Assembly (NCBI RefSeq): GCF_002078875.1
Contig: NC_034410.1
Span: 104,928,353 to 104,992,352 of the forward strand
Length of the DNA: 64,000 nt
Direction of reading: 5' to 3'
Source of the DNA: Numida meleagris
Lineage: Eukaryota; Chordata; Aves; Galliformes; Numididae
Both the position numbers and the translations under genes were made by a program. Positions 13,701 through 28,700 of the stretch are shown here, one piece after another. A model generated the notes under the pieces. The model was not told where the DNA came from, did not search any database, and saw only the letters and a list, made by a program, of their open reading frames with translations. Each line of letters begins with the position of its first letter. Position 1 is the stretch's first letter.

Positions 13701-16700
13701 TTAAAAAAATAATAAAATCAGTGTTAATGCAGTTGCAGGTATGAGCACAGCTTTGTCTTAGTTCACCTCAAAGAAGCTGGAAAGGCACAAAGAATTACTA
13801 TTTTTGTTTGCCTTTGGGAACATCTTGAGTATACTTGTAAGTAAAATACCTAAGTACATGTACAAACTGAAGGCAATAATACTACTAGGAAATTTTATTT
13901 TACATCATCCTTGAGAACTGTCTGGAGAGCCCAAGTGAAATAAGATTATATCTTACACTAAGAAATAATATATAATAACACAACACAATACAATAATAAA
14001 TAATGCCATTATCTTTTCCAAAGCAAAGTTCGATTTTAATTTTCTTATCTCAAAATATAATATTTCCTAGTAAAATCCTACTATGATTTCTTAGTGTAGA
14101 ATCAGAGAGATAAAGTTATTAATACAAGAAAATACTTCACAGTGTTAAAATTAAGTATATCAATTTATGAGTAATCAAAATGATGCAATTTTAAATTTGT
14201 TTTAAAAATAATTTCTCTGTTTTAGTTTATACACTGATATACCATGGCTGCTCAATGACAGATTGCTATGGAAATGCCAACGCACACAGTAAGATTCCCA
14301 GAGAATCCTTTGATCTTCCTTGCTAGACTCTGAGCAGAACAATACTCACAGCTTATATTCACAGGGCAATACAAATTATATAAGTATGAATTATTATGTG
14401 GCAGAACTTGCTGTAAACCATTTTTCCCTTTTCATATGGATATTTTCTTCTTTGGAGTAAGATGACATTATTAGCTCACTCTCTGCTAATTCAATCTTTC
14501 TCCAGCTGTCTCAGTCAGGTTCTCTGGCATTTTGAAATCATATTAAAGAACAAAACAGTGTAACTGAAGAGTTGTCTCAGAACACAGGAGAAATCTAGAA
14601 AACAGACTCACTGGTGAAGAGGTGAAGACTTGTTCCTCAAAAAAAAAGACACTACATTAAGAGAAACTTGGATTGCATGATTAAGGATGCATAAAATGCT
14701 ATTGTTAATACCACATGCAAAACCCTAATACTGCCCTCTTGTGCACATGTATCCAGCGACTATTCAGGTTTCTGATAATGTATTCTTTGAGTGAAAGTAT
14801 ACCTGTATCTTTCAGCAACCTTTTTTCCATGTACACAGATACATTACACTTCATGCTGTTTTTAAAATTTTCCTAATCTGTATTTATATAATCAGAAAGA
14901 AACGATCAGTGTGGTATTCCTCAAACACAGTATACTGTGTCTGACTCAACCATCTGACTGCATACTAGACGGTCTCATTCCAAGATTCATATAACAGATG
15001 TATACAATTTCAAATCGCAAAAATTACAGGTATATACAACATAGGTAGCTCCAAAAGTAATGGCTCCTATTTATTTCCATGGAAACTACAACAGATACAA
15101 AGAGCGTAATCATATTATTTGATAGAGAAATCTCAGCTACAAAACACTGTTTTTCAATACAGGCACCACTCAACTATGCATTTTTCCCAGTGATGAACAA
15201 GAGCCTGCATGCCACACTCAAAAATCTGCATGGCTGTCCAGAACGTGGCTTGTCTTTCATACTGTTGTCTCTACTGCTGAAACACATCATCCACAGCTTC
15301 ACTATGCTCACATCCACTGTTTGGTCTCCATAAACGTTCAGCAATTGTTGATGAATGTCAATGAATGCCATTTTCTCCATGTGAAGGAATTCAACCTTTG
15401 CTTCATACACACTCCCATGTGAAACACCATTCTGTCAGACTGGTCCTCTGCTGCCATCTGTCACATGGCAACAACATATAACGGAATATTGGTGGGAAGA
15501 CTCAACCTCTACCTCTGGCATTGTGGCCCAATATAATAAAATAGGAGGCATTACTTTTGGAGCATCACAGACATACTCTATACTGTGACGTTTAATCAGT
15601 ATCACAATTTCTTCTTCCATTGAATAGCTCATGGATTTCCTCACAGGTTTTCAGTGATGGTAATTTGCCATTGTCTTTTAAAACAGCACTCCCCACTTAA
15701 CACTAGTTCTCCCTCTAAACTATACTGTAGTCTCAGCTGTGTAACCTACAGTTCAAACTCGGGGACCTGGATGTCCCCCAGATGTCCAGTATTATTTAGG
15801 ATTCCTTATAGATAATTAAGATCACGGTGTGCAAGCTGCCATGATAGTTCTATATGGTTAGGCTGTAGCAAAAAAAAATAAAAATAATTGATGAGCGCCA
15901 TATAAAGTGATGCAGAATGTGCGGTGTATTATATGCTAGCATTCCATATTAGAACAGTGCTCTGGAAATGCAGATTTTAAAATACTTGAAAATATAATTT
16001 GAAAAATAAATTTTTATTATAATGCCTGAAACTATTTAAGATCATTTTAACTTTCAAAATAAAAATCAGTATTCTGAAGAGAGCAGCTAGGAGTTATTTA
16101 ATGCATTTCTGTTCACATGTTAAAAATAAACAAACAAAACCACTGTTCTTTTGGAGCAATTCCTAACAGAATTTTTTTGAATTCAGGAGCCTTTTTTCAT
16201 TGTCATGGGAACTGCTCGTAGTCATACACACTCAGGAGAACCCAAAGAAAGCATCAATGATCAATGGTACCTTTTCTCCTTTATGTTTTGGAACTACGCG
16301 TTCTGACTCCTTATCACACTTGTTGCCCAGCAGTATTATGTCCACTTCATCACCTGCTTTCTAAAAGAGGACCAGCATTAATAAACATCAAGTTAACAAA
16401 AAAATTATATATATCAAACAACATAAGCCCTTCACCTTCAACTCACATAAACTGTCGACACAATTCCCTTGAAAGTAAAGGCTAAGTTTCCTCCTGACCT
16501 TTCCATCTGTAGAAATGTATTTCATCAGTTAGCGAGAACCTGAGGAAAACAGTAAGACTGCAGAGAGCAGGAAAAAGCCACTTAAAAGTAAAAGGTATAG
16601 TCTGGAACACCTTTCAGGAGGAGTAAAGTATATGGTGCATGGGTTCCATCTTCTGATGAATGCTTGATCTTGAGGCTTCAAAGTGACTGGAAATGCTCCA

Positions 16701-19700
16701 AAGTCACAGACACTGCCCTCCCTGAAGTAATGGCTTTACAGATTAGCATGTTAGTCAGGTCTATATCCAGCACTGAAAAGAAAAAAACAAAGGAATTTGC
16801 TGCACCTGAAAGAGTACCTCTCCGTACTTCACTTTGACTATAATTATGCTGTCTGTGTGCAAAAGTGCTCAATCTTAACATAAAAGTTTGATTATTCTAA
16901 GACACTTTGAAGAATGCAGTATATTTTTTTAATGAAGTAAAATGTTTAAAACCTCACTGATTTCAAAAGGAGGAAAAAGCTAGCTTTTTGACCTTGTCTC
17001 CATCCTTCGTTCCACTAATTCAGTTATGTGCAGGATGACTGTGAAATGCACTGGATGCTTTACATCAGTGTTATTTTAAGATAAGCTATTGTAACTGTAG
17101 ATGACTGCAATCATGACAAGGAAATGGAACAGTGGAAATTGCGAAGTGACGTTTGCTGTTAAAAACATAGTATTTAAAACCCTCTTTTGATGCCTAAATG
17201 GAAAAAGATGAGTGTCTCAGTCTAGAGACGAGTAACTCAAATGCAATCTGTTTCCATGATGTACTTTGAAAGTAAATGCTCACAGAGCTTCTCTGAAGAC
17301 TCAGAAGGTTTGATCTAAGGCTACTGATCTCCCTACAATCTGCTAATGAAATCTCTGATCTCCAATAAAGTCTTAATTCTTATAACACCAATCAAGCTGT
17401 AGGCTGTCCCTATCTCTCTTCCAGAGAGGATTAAAGCAGGCTCATGTCTTCAGAAGTTTTCTGGGGAGAGACATGCACAAACACATCTACCTATCCAATA
17501 TGACAGAAGATGCCCCTTCTCAAGAAAAAAACAAAACTACACACTGATAATTTATCATTACAGATGCAGTAAAATTGGATAAGGAATGACCTGTCACCTC
17601 CACTAGCGATCCAGGCAGGCCAGGCTGAGGGCCGGCTGTTCTGCTGCCACCTGTACTGTGACTGAACAACTTCAAGCCCTCAAACCCTGATTCTCAGAAT
17701 CTGTACCAGAAGACAAACTCGGACCCAGACAAGTCAGTTCCCCAGAGCACACGCAGATGCACATGGACACAAGTATCTCCCTTCTGAGAAATGAGAGGAA
17801 AAATCTCTTCATTAAGGGATGACAGAATCATTATTTTTAGTCTATTTGCTCTTTCACAACTAAGTTGCTTCATGTGAAGAGTATAGCAGCAGGCATGATT
17901 TATTATTAAGGAACACCATTTCATTTTTTTAATCCACTCTCATTTTAGAGTCAGCTAATCTCATTTCATAGCCACAGCTGATGTTCAAGATAATGCAGTA
18001 TTAAAATGAAGTAAGCTCATCATAAGAGTATAAAGTACAGGCCTAAAATAATGAATCCATCTAACCTGGATTAATAGACCAAAATGCATTGGAGCTTTAC
18101 TCATTAAGGTCAATGGTTCTCCTACATAAATATACATATATATACACATCAGTCCTTAAAATAGGGTACAGTAAACAGACAATTTAATCTCATCACACAA
18201 TCAACTTTTTATTTGAAAGATTGTTCTATGTAGAAGAAGGCTTTACCAGTGACATTTGACTTTACTCTGAAGTAAAATGTCAAAGGGAAACGCTGGCATC
18301 CTTTCTGTACAAAAACATGAAATTCATACTGCAAATTTCTTTCTGCACAAAGAGCAAGATTTTTTGAAGTGGGAATGTTCTTTCTACACTACTTCAAATA
18401 CTAACAAAATTTAAAGGCTAGAGACACCTGGCCTTTCAGTAAGTATTTATTCATACATTAATAAAATTTAATAATGACTTTTCACTTTAATTGGATTTTT
18501 AAGATGTTAAATTGCAGTTTCTTTCTTTTAGAAAACCAAAGGGTATACACAAAATGATCTTCATTCTGAAGAACTGACTGTGCTGGTGAGGTCTTAAAGG
18601 CTAACACAGTTTGACTGTGCAGACATCTGACCAGGTACTCAGTTTGCATAAAAACTGTAGAGATACACTGATTTGAATGGGCCAAAAATATGGCTCTACA
18701 CTGCTTCTAAAAGCTGATTGTGTATTTTCATCTTCTTTTATTTATAGCTCAGAAATAAGCCTTCCAAATGCTAGATCTATAGCTAAAAAGAGGACGATTA
18801 TTTTACAGTCGTTAAGATGCTATTAGGTACTCCAGCACTCACCAAGCTAACTGAGTTAGGAAACATTTTTCCCATGTCACGGAAAAGTACTATAAAATGT
18901 AATCAAGACAAAAAGAAAAAAAAAAAAGTAAATTTATTTGAATCCTGGGAATAAAAATAAGAAAAATGTTTTGCCTTGGTATCTTTCAAAAATACATCAG
19001 TTTCGGTTCACTCTCCTGATTTTTTACTCTGCTTTTAATGTTTCAAAGTTCACATTTTACTGAAGTTTCACATAAAAAGAATCAGAACTTGGAGAAAACC
19101 TAGCTGATCTTTTTGGAAAATGACCAAAAAGGCAAGGCAGTATCAGCACTGTATTTTTTTTTTTCCCAAAAAATGGAAGTTATAAGCTTGAGGTTGCCCA
19201 AGTTTGTTGAGCAGTCTGGTAGAGTTTGGATCCATCAGGTTTTGGCATAAGCTGGTGCTCACTGCTGGGCTGCCGCTCACAGGCTGCTGTGATGGGTGGC
19301 CACGTGAGGGAGCAGCACCATAGGCTCCAGATCCCTCTTTCTACCAAGCTCTCATCCAGTGAAGTGAGTTTTTCCTGCAGAAACACCACTTTGTCCTTCC
19401 ACCACATTTCCACAGCACAGTTGTTCAGGGCCACACTATTTTTGTAATCATTGACTACAGTTTGAAATGGGAACAGAAGTTTGTTTCGGGGTCCAAACAG
19501 TGAACCTGAGAACCCAGCTCTGATAAATACACTACTCTAATCCTTAGTTTGTAGTTGAGGAAAAAGTGTAGCATTAATATCATTTTTCAGAAACCAAGAT
19601 GAGATAGAAATACATATTAGCATGTTGCAAGATAGAGGCAAAGCTGGGGAAGGTCAGAAAGCCAGGAATTTTCTTCCTCCTGCACACTAGACAGTGACAC

Positions 19701-22700
19701 TAGAAATGCATCCTTTGTACTAATGACGAATAATTTGTTAGGAATACCCTAACCCCACAGTCTCCTTGACAGCATCAGGTGTAGCATTCATACATACTAT
19801 GATTCTCACAGATGCATCTCTTTCCATATACTTTTCCAAGTGCCACAGTAAGATCTCAATTACAAATGTCTTGTTCCCAGGACTTGGGTGGAATTGTACA
19901 AGTGATGGAATTTCATAGAATCATAGAATCAAGCAAAGTTGGAAAAGACCTACAAGATCATCCAGTCCAACCATCCACCTACCACCAATAACCCCACTAA
20001 ACCATGTCCCTCAACACAACGTCTAATTTCTTGAACACCTCCAGGGTTGGTGACTGCACCACCTCCCTGGGCAGCCCATTCCAGCACCTGACCACTCTTT
20101 CAGAAAAGCAGTATTTCCTAATGTCCAGCCTAAATCTCCCCTGGTGCAACTTGAGGCCATTCCCCCTCATCCTGTCACTAGTTACAAGAGAGAAGAGGCC
20201 GACCACCAGCTCACTACAACCTCCCTTCAGGTAGTTATAGAGAGCGATAAGGTCTCCCCTGAGCCTCCTCTTCTCCAGACTGAACAATCCCAGCTCCCTC
20301 AGCCCCTCCTCATAAGGCCTGTGCTCCAGACCCCTCACCAGCTTCGTTGCCCTCTTCTGAACACGCTCCAGGGCCTCAATGTCTTTCTTGCAGTGAGGGG
20401 CCCAAAACTGAACACAATGCTCGAGGTGCGGCCCCACCAGTGCTGAGTACAGACGGACAGTGACTTCCCTACTCCTACTGGCAACACTATTTCTGACACA
20501 AGCCACGATGCCATTGGCCTTCTTGGCCACCTGGGCACGCTGCTGGCTCATGCTCAGCCGTGCATGATTTGTTTGCATCTTAGTAAACTTTGACTCAATT
20601 AGACATAGAACAATTTATCCTCAAAACCAGTCTGGGTTTACAGACATACCAATTTAGCAAGGTGACAAGGACAAGAAATTTTCAGTTCTAATAAGAGTAC
20701 TAACAAACCCACCTATGAATTGGAACAATTCAATCCTTCTGGCACCAAGCTTTCCCATCGGAGAAATTAAAACTCAGAACAGTTTAAAGTCAGATTAATT
20801 TATATTTGCAAAGCACCTTGCTGTAGTGCTTTCATTTAAGCATAATGCAGAAATACTGTCCCAGATCCCAGCTCTCAGCTGCACTGAGTTGCACAGAACC
20901 AGAAAAGGGCACGATGCAAAACAAGCAGTAACCCACCACACCCATACATTTAATACCCTGGTTAAGGGGTCATTTCTTTTAGAAACCACAAGAAGAAAGC
21001 TAATGTATTCCAGAAGCAGTACATTATAGCAGCAAGTGCTGGCAGAAAATTTCCAGCATGGTGGTAATCATTAGGATATTGTAATGCCAGCTTCATAGGC
21101 AGATCAGCACAATTAAAACAGGCCCAGTATATTTGAAAAAAACCCAAACAACTAGAGCCTGCCATCTGTGTTAGTTTCCGGTGACCCAGAGACCATGCGT
21201 GAATCATGCAGAGATTTAGGTTAGCAAGGACTTCGGGAAGTCATCTGGTCTAACTCTGTGCCCAAAGCAGGGCCAACTTCAAATTTCTGACAGTTGCTCA
21301 AGGCCTTGTGGAATTGAGTTCTAAACATCTTCAGGGGTGGAAATCCAGATCCTCTCTGGGAACCTCTTCATGCATTTGACCGCTACCACATCACATTTTT
21401 TTGCCAGTATGTAAGCTTCCTCAACACATCTTGGAAAGAACTGCTTTCTGCAACTGGTTTTGGTACCTGGTTACTGGGATTTGATTTTTAATGGCCAAAT
21501 AGAATCAGCCTTTCAGAACAGCTGCATTCAATAGCTAAAAACCATGTTAGCAAAGAGGAGGAGCACCTTAATAAATAAGACATCATCTATGAATAATTAA
21601 CAGTTTCAGGTTCTAAAGTAATTTTCTGACAGCGATCGTGCTCCTAATGAGTGCATTATGAATCCACTATGCCTGTACTGGATTTGTCAATGAAGTCCTA
21701 AGATACTCAGCTGTGAGTGTAGTTTTTCAGTTTTTCCAGTAAGCGCTTTTATAAACCATCCCATTAGCTTCTTCTAGTGCTGAATACAAGTGTTAGAATA
21801 AGAGATATGCTACCATGTATTTATGTCTTGAATATCCTTAAACAATAATTCATTTTTAATAGGAAAGTGATGATTCCACTCTTAAAATAATTGAAATATG
21901 TTCCTCATATTTCAATTAGTTCCTCCCCCTTACCTTTTGGCAGCATTACCGGCAATCTCATAGCCCTGACTAGCAAGTTTTTAAGAAATCAATGGATTTT
22001 CTAGGAATGCTGAATTGCTTTGGTTTTTACAACAGTTGAAAACAGCAATGGCTTAGCACACTGAAGAGATTTTTAAATTTTTTTCCATTTAAAATCTCTA
22101 TTTATAGAATTAAAAATAAAAGTGCAATGTAATTACTGACTCATTTCAAACAATCCTGTTTGAGCGGCTCAGGTGTAAACTTTATCAGTCTGGCATTTAA
22201 TAAAACCCATCCTGGATTCCTTTTTTTGATTTTTTTTTTTTACCCTTGCAGATTTTTAAGAGTGCTGAAGCAGCAGCCACTCTAATACTGGTCATTGCTG
22301 GGGTATGAATTACTGGCTTGCATTTACAGACCAAAGCAAATGCAAGGAATGTCGCCATCCTGAAGCAAGTAATTAATTTTCATGATACGCCCTGTGTTTT
22401 AACAGTTATTGCTTAAAAACACTTCTTTTGCAATGAATGGTCCCATATATTTTCACCAAGACACTTCAGAAATTGATATCACACTTGGACTAAATTAAAT
22501 TTTTTATTATTATCTAGCTCCATTACAACATTCACTAATTGCTAGCCTTGAGATTGGTACAATCAATCATGCAATTTACATTCCTAGAAATTGCCCAAAT
22601 TGAGTATTTCTGTATGTTTTTAACATTTTAAACTAAGGTAGTACTTTCAGGCAATAAGATTAAACAAACTAAATATTAATAGCTCGAGTATTTTACATGA

Positions 22701-25700
22701 AAGCTTTTAAGTATCATGAACAGAAAAAGAGGGTTATGCGGGTATGATTTCCTGACTGACTTCTGCTGATTTAAGCTTAGCCTCTTCAGCACTGTGGCCA
22801 TGAGGGCCAGTCCCATCCTTCCCTCCACCCCAGCCACATGGCCCAGATACAGCATGTTTATGCTTGTCCATACTAGCCCAGTGACTCAACCATCTGTTTT
22901 TGTAACAAAAGATGACAGGACTGAATGACCTCTCCAATGCCTGTATTTCATATGATATGTGTGTGGGCTGCTCCAAAAGTAACGTCTCCTATTTTATCAC
23001 ATTGGCCTGCGATCTCAAAGGTGGATGTTGGTGATATGGCAGTAGAGATTGAAGCTTCCCACCAATATTTTGTTATATTTTGTTACCGCGTGGCAGATAG
23101 CAGAAGAGGAGCAGTCTGACAAAACAGCAACTGACACGGAAACGTGTACGAAGCAATAATCTGTTACTGATGCCCTGCTCATGGAAAACTCTGCACCCAC
23201 TGATATTTATCAACACTTGCTGAATATTTCTGGAGAGCAACCAGTGGATGTGAGCACAGTGAGGCGGTGGGTGGTGCGTTTCAACCGTGGAGCACCTCCA
23301 CTGGGGCAGATTTTGATGAGCACAGCATGCAGACTCTTGCTTATCACCGGCAAAAATGCAGAGCTAGTGGTGGTGACCATGTCAAAAAATAGCACTTTGT
23401 AGTTGTCTACCCTGTGAAGCAGCAAAACTGCTTCTAACAAGTTCTTTGCAATACAAAGCAAAGTATTGTTAGGAATACCAATATTTGCATATAGGAAAAA
23501 AAAAATTGACTCACTCAGCTAGTGACAAGGATCTCTGGCTGTAGATCACTTCTTTCAAAAAAGCTGCCTTTGTCCATAAGATGTGCTCTAGAGCATAGCC
23601 CTTAGATGAGCATGGGAAGGGGGCTGGGTCGTGGACTCCCTTCCAGTCGCATGGGAAGCACAGGTAAACTGTTTGCACCTGTGCTTCCTGGGGCGGCCAC
23701 CCCCCCTACCCCCTTCACCAGGTGCTCAATCATCAGCTCAGGTTGTGACCTAACAGTTCCCCTACAGTAGCTGAATACTTGCTTTATCAAATAGTGCTAC
23801 TGTGCTCTTTTTTTCTGTTGTTTCCATGGAAAGAAATAGGAGGCATTACTTTCAGAGCTACCTATGTATATATACATAAATACTATATATGTATATATAA
23901 TCTCAGTGGATGTACATGGGTAGCCTACGCTTCCAGCCACTATCAAGCTGTGTGCTAAGTAGTAGCTAATCATGAAACTGTCCAACGAGCTGCTTTTCTA
24001 GTTATGACTTGTTGGCTTGCCTAACAGAAGGGCACACACTTTTCTTAACAAAATGATAAAACACATGTTTTAGGTTGAAGTGTGTTCAGACAAGTCAGTA
24101 AGAATATTTTATCATCAGGTTTCCTTTGTAGCACATTACTGAAGTTACGCTCTGTTGACACTAAGACTTCCAAGATAGCTGTAAGGTCAAGGATAATGAT
24201 GTACTACATTACCATAGTAATGTTCTTTATACTGAAGTAATGTATATGCAATGTCTTACCAACAGTATTAATATCCTAAGCATATATTATTGGATATATG
24301 ACCATGTGTTGTTCGTTAATTCATCTGTATACTGAATGGGTGACAAGAGAAAAGGATGCATTTGATGTTTTTTTTTTCAGAACCTGCTTTCTAAAACGGG
24401 CTCTTCCACCCATCATGTCATATTCCTACCAAGTCACAGAGGAGTTTGTTAAGTATTGTAAAAAAAAAAACAACTGCCTGCATGTTTCTTGGATTTTAAT
24501 CAACAACAAGCATGATCTTTTTTGGAATCATATACAATCATAGTAACTACAAACTTTCATGTTATTACTTAGAAAATGGACCTGTCTCTATCCAATGGCT
24601 ACCATATCAAGAGGGACTGAGTAATACAGGCTCAGCATACTGGGTTACAAATAGCTCAAGGATCTGATGCCTGAGGGCTTGTCAGCTCCTCCCTCCCCAG
24701 TTCCTTCCTCACACTGTTCCCACGCGTTATTCTCCTGGCCTTCTTGTTCCTCCCCCTTACCTTATGCCAACTCTAATATCTGTCAGACCTTTCTGTGAAC
24801 CTCATAAACCCAGTAATGCAGTGGAAACCTACCCAACCATTTTTCTGTTAATTTTCCACCATGTTAGAGAGGTACCGTGAAGCTCAGAGGGATCTGACAG
24901 GCTCCAGAAGCAGAGGGGAAGAACATATTCAGACCCAGGACAAAGTAGGTGGGAACTAACACCTAATCTGGCAGCCATGTGCTGTTGAATCACTTCCTAT
25001 GTCACCTGAAACCACACTTCCCTGGCTGCAGTGCTACAAGCAACTGAGCTAAGCCACCAAAAAAAGATGGTCCTTTCTCTCTGTCTGCTCCTTCCCCTTG
25101 AAACCATCCTCTGAAAGGGAATATCCAGCAAGAAGAAATAGGATCTTTCGTTTGATTTGTTTAATTTGATTTTTGAGATGAAGCAACTATGCAAAAATAG
25201 TAGAATTAGGAATGGGAAATCACTGGTTAATTTTGACACTGAAGCTAATTAAAATCCTGGGATGAGCTCGTGGAGATTGGCTTGTAGGTCTTGTGAACAG
25301 TCACGCTGGTGACAAAAGCACTTTAACTCAGTATGTGCAAAACCGGATTAAGAGATGTATTTTCAGTTTATTTCAAAAAACACTCCTGTATCAGCAAGGG
25401 GTTGATCTGGATAAGCTACGCGGTATTTCAGTTTCACGTAACAGTAATCCTACTGGCATACTACGTACTGAGTTAAAAGTAAGACATTGTGGTTAGGAAC
25501 GTACAGCTCAAGGAATAATAAATTTAATGCAGTCATTTAAAACATAAACTGCATTAATTTATTGATTACCTTCATTAAAAAATCAACCACTGTTAGATTT
25601 ATTTACCTCATGTATGTCTTTCATCCAGCTTGTTACACCTTGAAAACTGTCCAGATTTGTGATATCATATACAAGAACAAAGCCTTGGGCTCCACGAAAA

Positions 25701-28700
25701 TAGCTTGTACTGAGTGTGTGGAATCGTTCCTGGCCAGCAGTATCCCTGAAAGAAATCATAAAAAGTCACCAATAAATAAATAAATGTAATATCTATGAAT
25801 AAACTGTAGAACCCCTTCTCTCAAGAAAAATCACTTTATATTCAAGAGTTGACAAAATTTTTAACCCTAACTTGAAAAGAACAAGAAAACATAAGGATGA
25901 AAGAGAATCTGGGTGCCAGATTTCACATTTATTCAACAACGAAAGAAATACACTGAAAGTTTGAGTAATAACGACCTACTGGGAAAGCTCAACCAGTGGC
26001 CAAATTCTAAGTTCAAGCTTACCATTGCTTCTTTATATACAGTTAATCAAGAACACCAGTACAACTCAGGTGGTAAAAAAGGATTTCTGGAGTACAAACC
26101 CTGCAGGAGTCAGGTAACATCCTATATTCTGACAAGCACATTGTAAACTGTGACACAGACAGGGAGCTGGTTTAGGTGGAAGACAGGTTTTGGGAAAAAG
26201 ACACAATGTAAGAGGATGCAGAGATTGCCACCTGCAATTACCGCTTAAGAAAGCTGCCAACAAGTCTCCAAGATTCTTGTACTAAAACCTGAGGTGGAGC
26301 AACTGAAGATCTAACACTGGTCAGAGAATTAATGTACAGAGTTACTTCTCCAGAAGTTAGGTACCAGTAAATATAGATAACCTGCTGTATGGGATGCATG
26401 TAGACACAGCTGTCAGCATTCCTATACACCCTTTAGAAAAGCCTCAAAACAAACAAAAAAAAGTAGAGTGCAGGTTCCCAAAGATCCATCAAAATAGCTT
26501 TCTTTTGGCAGTCTTTTGAGCCTGCACTTGTTCGGTAATGAAATACAGAATTTTCTTGCTTTGTCACTTCCCCCAGTGTTCTGATACAATTAAATATAAT
26601 TAATGTGTTTTGTAGATCTGCATTGTTTGCATGCTGCAACAGCAGAATTTTGATAAAGCAACCTAGTAACAATTTTCTTTTTAACTTACTAAACTCAGAT
26701 TTTAAAATGACCTACTACGTAACAATTGCACCTTATGAAGGCATGCAGTTAAAAAAAAGATGAGATATGAGATTTTTTCATGTTGTAATGTACATTAGTT
26801 AGCTTTTATTTGTGACATAGATTAAAACTTACCATATTTGAAGTTTCACTCTTGTACCATTAAGCGTTATACACTTAACTTTAAAATCAATGCCTAGAAG
26901 AAAGAAGAAAATCTGTAACATTTCTATAGTAGCATGGATTTCCATTTGAAGAATTTTTCTCAAGGCTAGTTATCATGCAATTTAAAACAGAAAATGAAAA
27001 GGAATCATACCAAACAAAGAATAATTCATTAACTATACACATTCAAAATGGAAGTTGCAAAAGAAAATTATTCAATGGTGAAAACAACTATGTGTCAATA
27101 CATTACAATAAAAGCAATGGAGGGGCATGTCAAAGCAAAGGATACCCTGAAACTACAGGTACATATTTCCATTAAAAGGTATGTGGCAGGACTGCAGCTT
27201 CATGGCTTAGGCACAATAATACTTGGCAAATATACTGGTGATTTCAGTTGTTTCCAATTTCATCGCAGAACAGCTATAGTTAGCAATAAACACTTACAAA
27301 GCTGTTACATGCGAAGTGCCATTTTTCTATTTTTACTTACAAATCCCTAAAAAAATAATCTAGAGCCGCATGAACAGGAATAGAAATTAGCTGTATTAAT
27401 TAAATGCAAAGATGAGCATACACTGGATTTCATTCAAATCAGCAACATCTGTCTCCACAGTCTTAATCTTTCTTTATCCCAAATACAGGGTGTTAATGCT
27501 AAAATCAGGCATTAGCACTTGAAACCAGTGCTGTATGTTGTCTCTATGTATATTACACATCTTTCCTTAAAGATACTTTCCTCATAATTTGTAGTGTTTT
27601 CCTTTACTATATTATCAAAATACTACTCCGGGTGTGGTAAATGATTTCTGGATTTGTGGGCTGTTGCAGCGCCAATCCTGAGGCTGGAATCTGCCCGCTA
27701 TCACCTGCTACCTTAGAGGGATGCATTTCCTCACTTGTAACTATGTTCCTCTCCAGTTACTATTCCGCTGACACTTGAAATACTTTTTACTGATTGCTCT
27801 GCTCAGATTTTCCCCCTAAAAATTAAGAAGGCTATTTCTGTCAGCTACGTTAAGTAAAGGTAAGTTAAGTAAAGGTAAGTTAACACTGTGATAGCGGGTT
27901 GCACGGCCTTCTCCATGGTCAAGAATCCACAAGGCCAAAGTGCAGCCATGTAACTTCAGGGTAGCTTGTCCGCTGGAGAGTATGTGCTCACATACAACAT
28001 TCCAATGGTAATAACATTTTTGGGTATATGTGGCAAAAGAGTTAAAAATTATTATGATAATCATGTCCTTCATTTGATGAATTTTTACTGAAGCTTCAAT
28101 GGCAAGGGAAGATGAAATTATATAATCAGTGTCCGTAATTAATATTACACAAAGCTTCCTTGATGGAATTAATAATGTTAGCTGGAAATGTAATTTAAGC
28201 CAAATTTGTTCGTGTGCTCATGTAAGCTGAAATGTGAACGTTATGGAAAACATTTGCTCCTGAAATTCACACAGTTTTTTTTAATTATCTGTATCACTTT
28301 CTACAACTGATATTAGAGCACTTGAAAGGGACCAAGAGAGCACTGGGAGGCTGGAATGTCACTTTCAAACAATGCATTGGGAACACAGGGAAAAACCATA
28401 ATGCAGTGAGGGATCCCCAGCCCTATAGGAAACAGTTCTGATTTGACATACATTTTAATAATAAATTGATATAAGCTTTTTTTGTTTATAAGAAGGGAGG
28501 CAGAGTGCTGAATCAGGCTAAACCTTAATCTAAATTAAAATAAGGCATATTGACTTCTTAAGTCAACTTCAAAATTTATTGACCTAGAAGGTCAATGAAT
28601 GTTAGTGAAAAGCAGAAGTCAATATGTTCTGCATGCATGAATTGTTCATGTCTTTATATGAAATTTCATGCAAACTTAGCAAATTGAAAAGACAAAAAAG

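Larger units (their letters stand above)
10174..16270 (-). other. Rab gene intron 4
   Basis: About 6.1 kb. It holds a short plus-strand CR1, an old long CR1, a further CR1 end and a deleted mariner copy, each listed separately. The remainder is AT-rich without recognisable structure. Confidence 0.85.
16361..25606 (-). other. Rab gene intron 3 (largest intron)
   Basis: About 9.2 kb. It contains two CR1 copies, the second mariner copy and a perfect hairpin, listed separately. Otherwise it is AT-rich, and the small open frames have no recognisable content. Confidence 0.85.

Noticed and set aside
19997..20578. 193-codon minus-strand frame as a host gene
   Set aside because: It is the CR1 ORF2 C-terminus with the CR1 3' tail directly after it.
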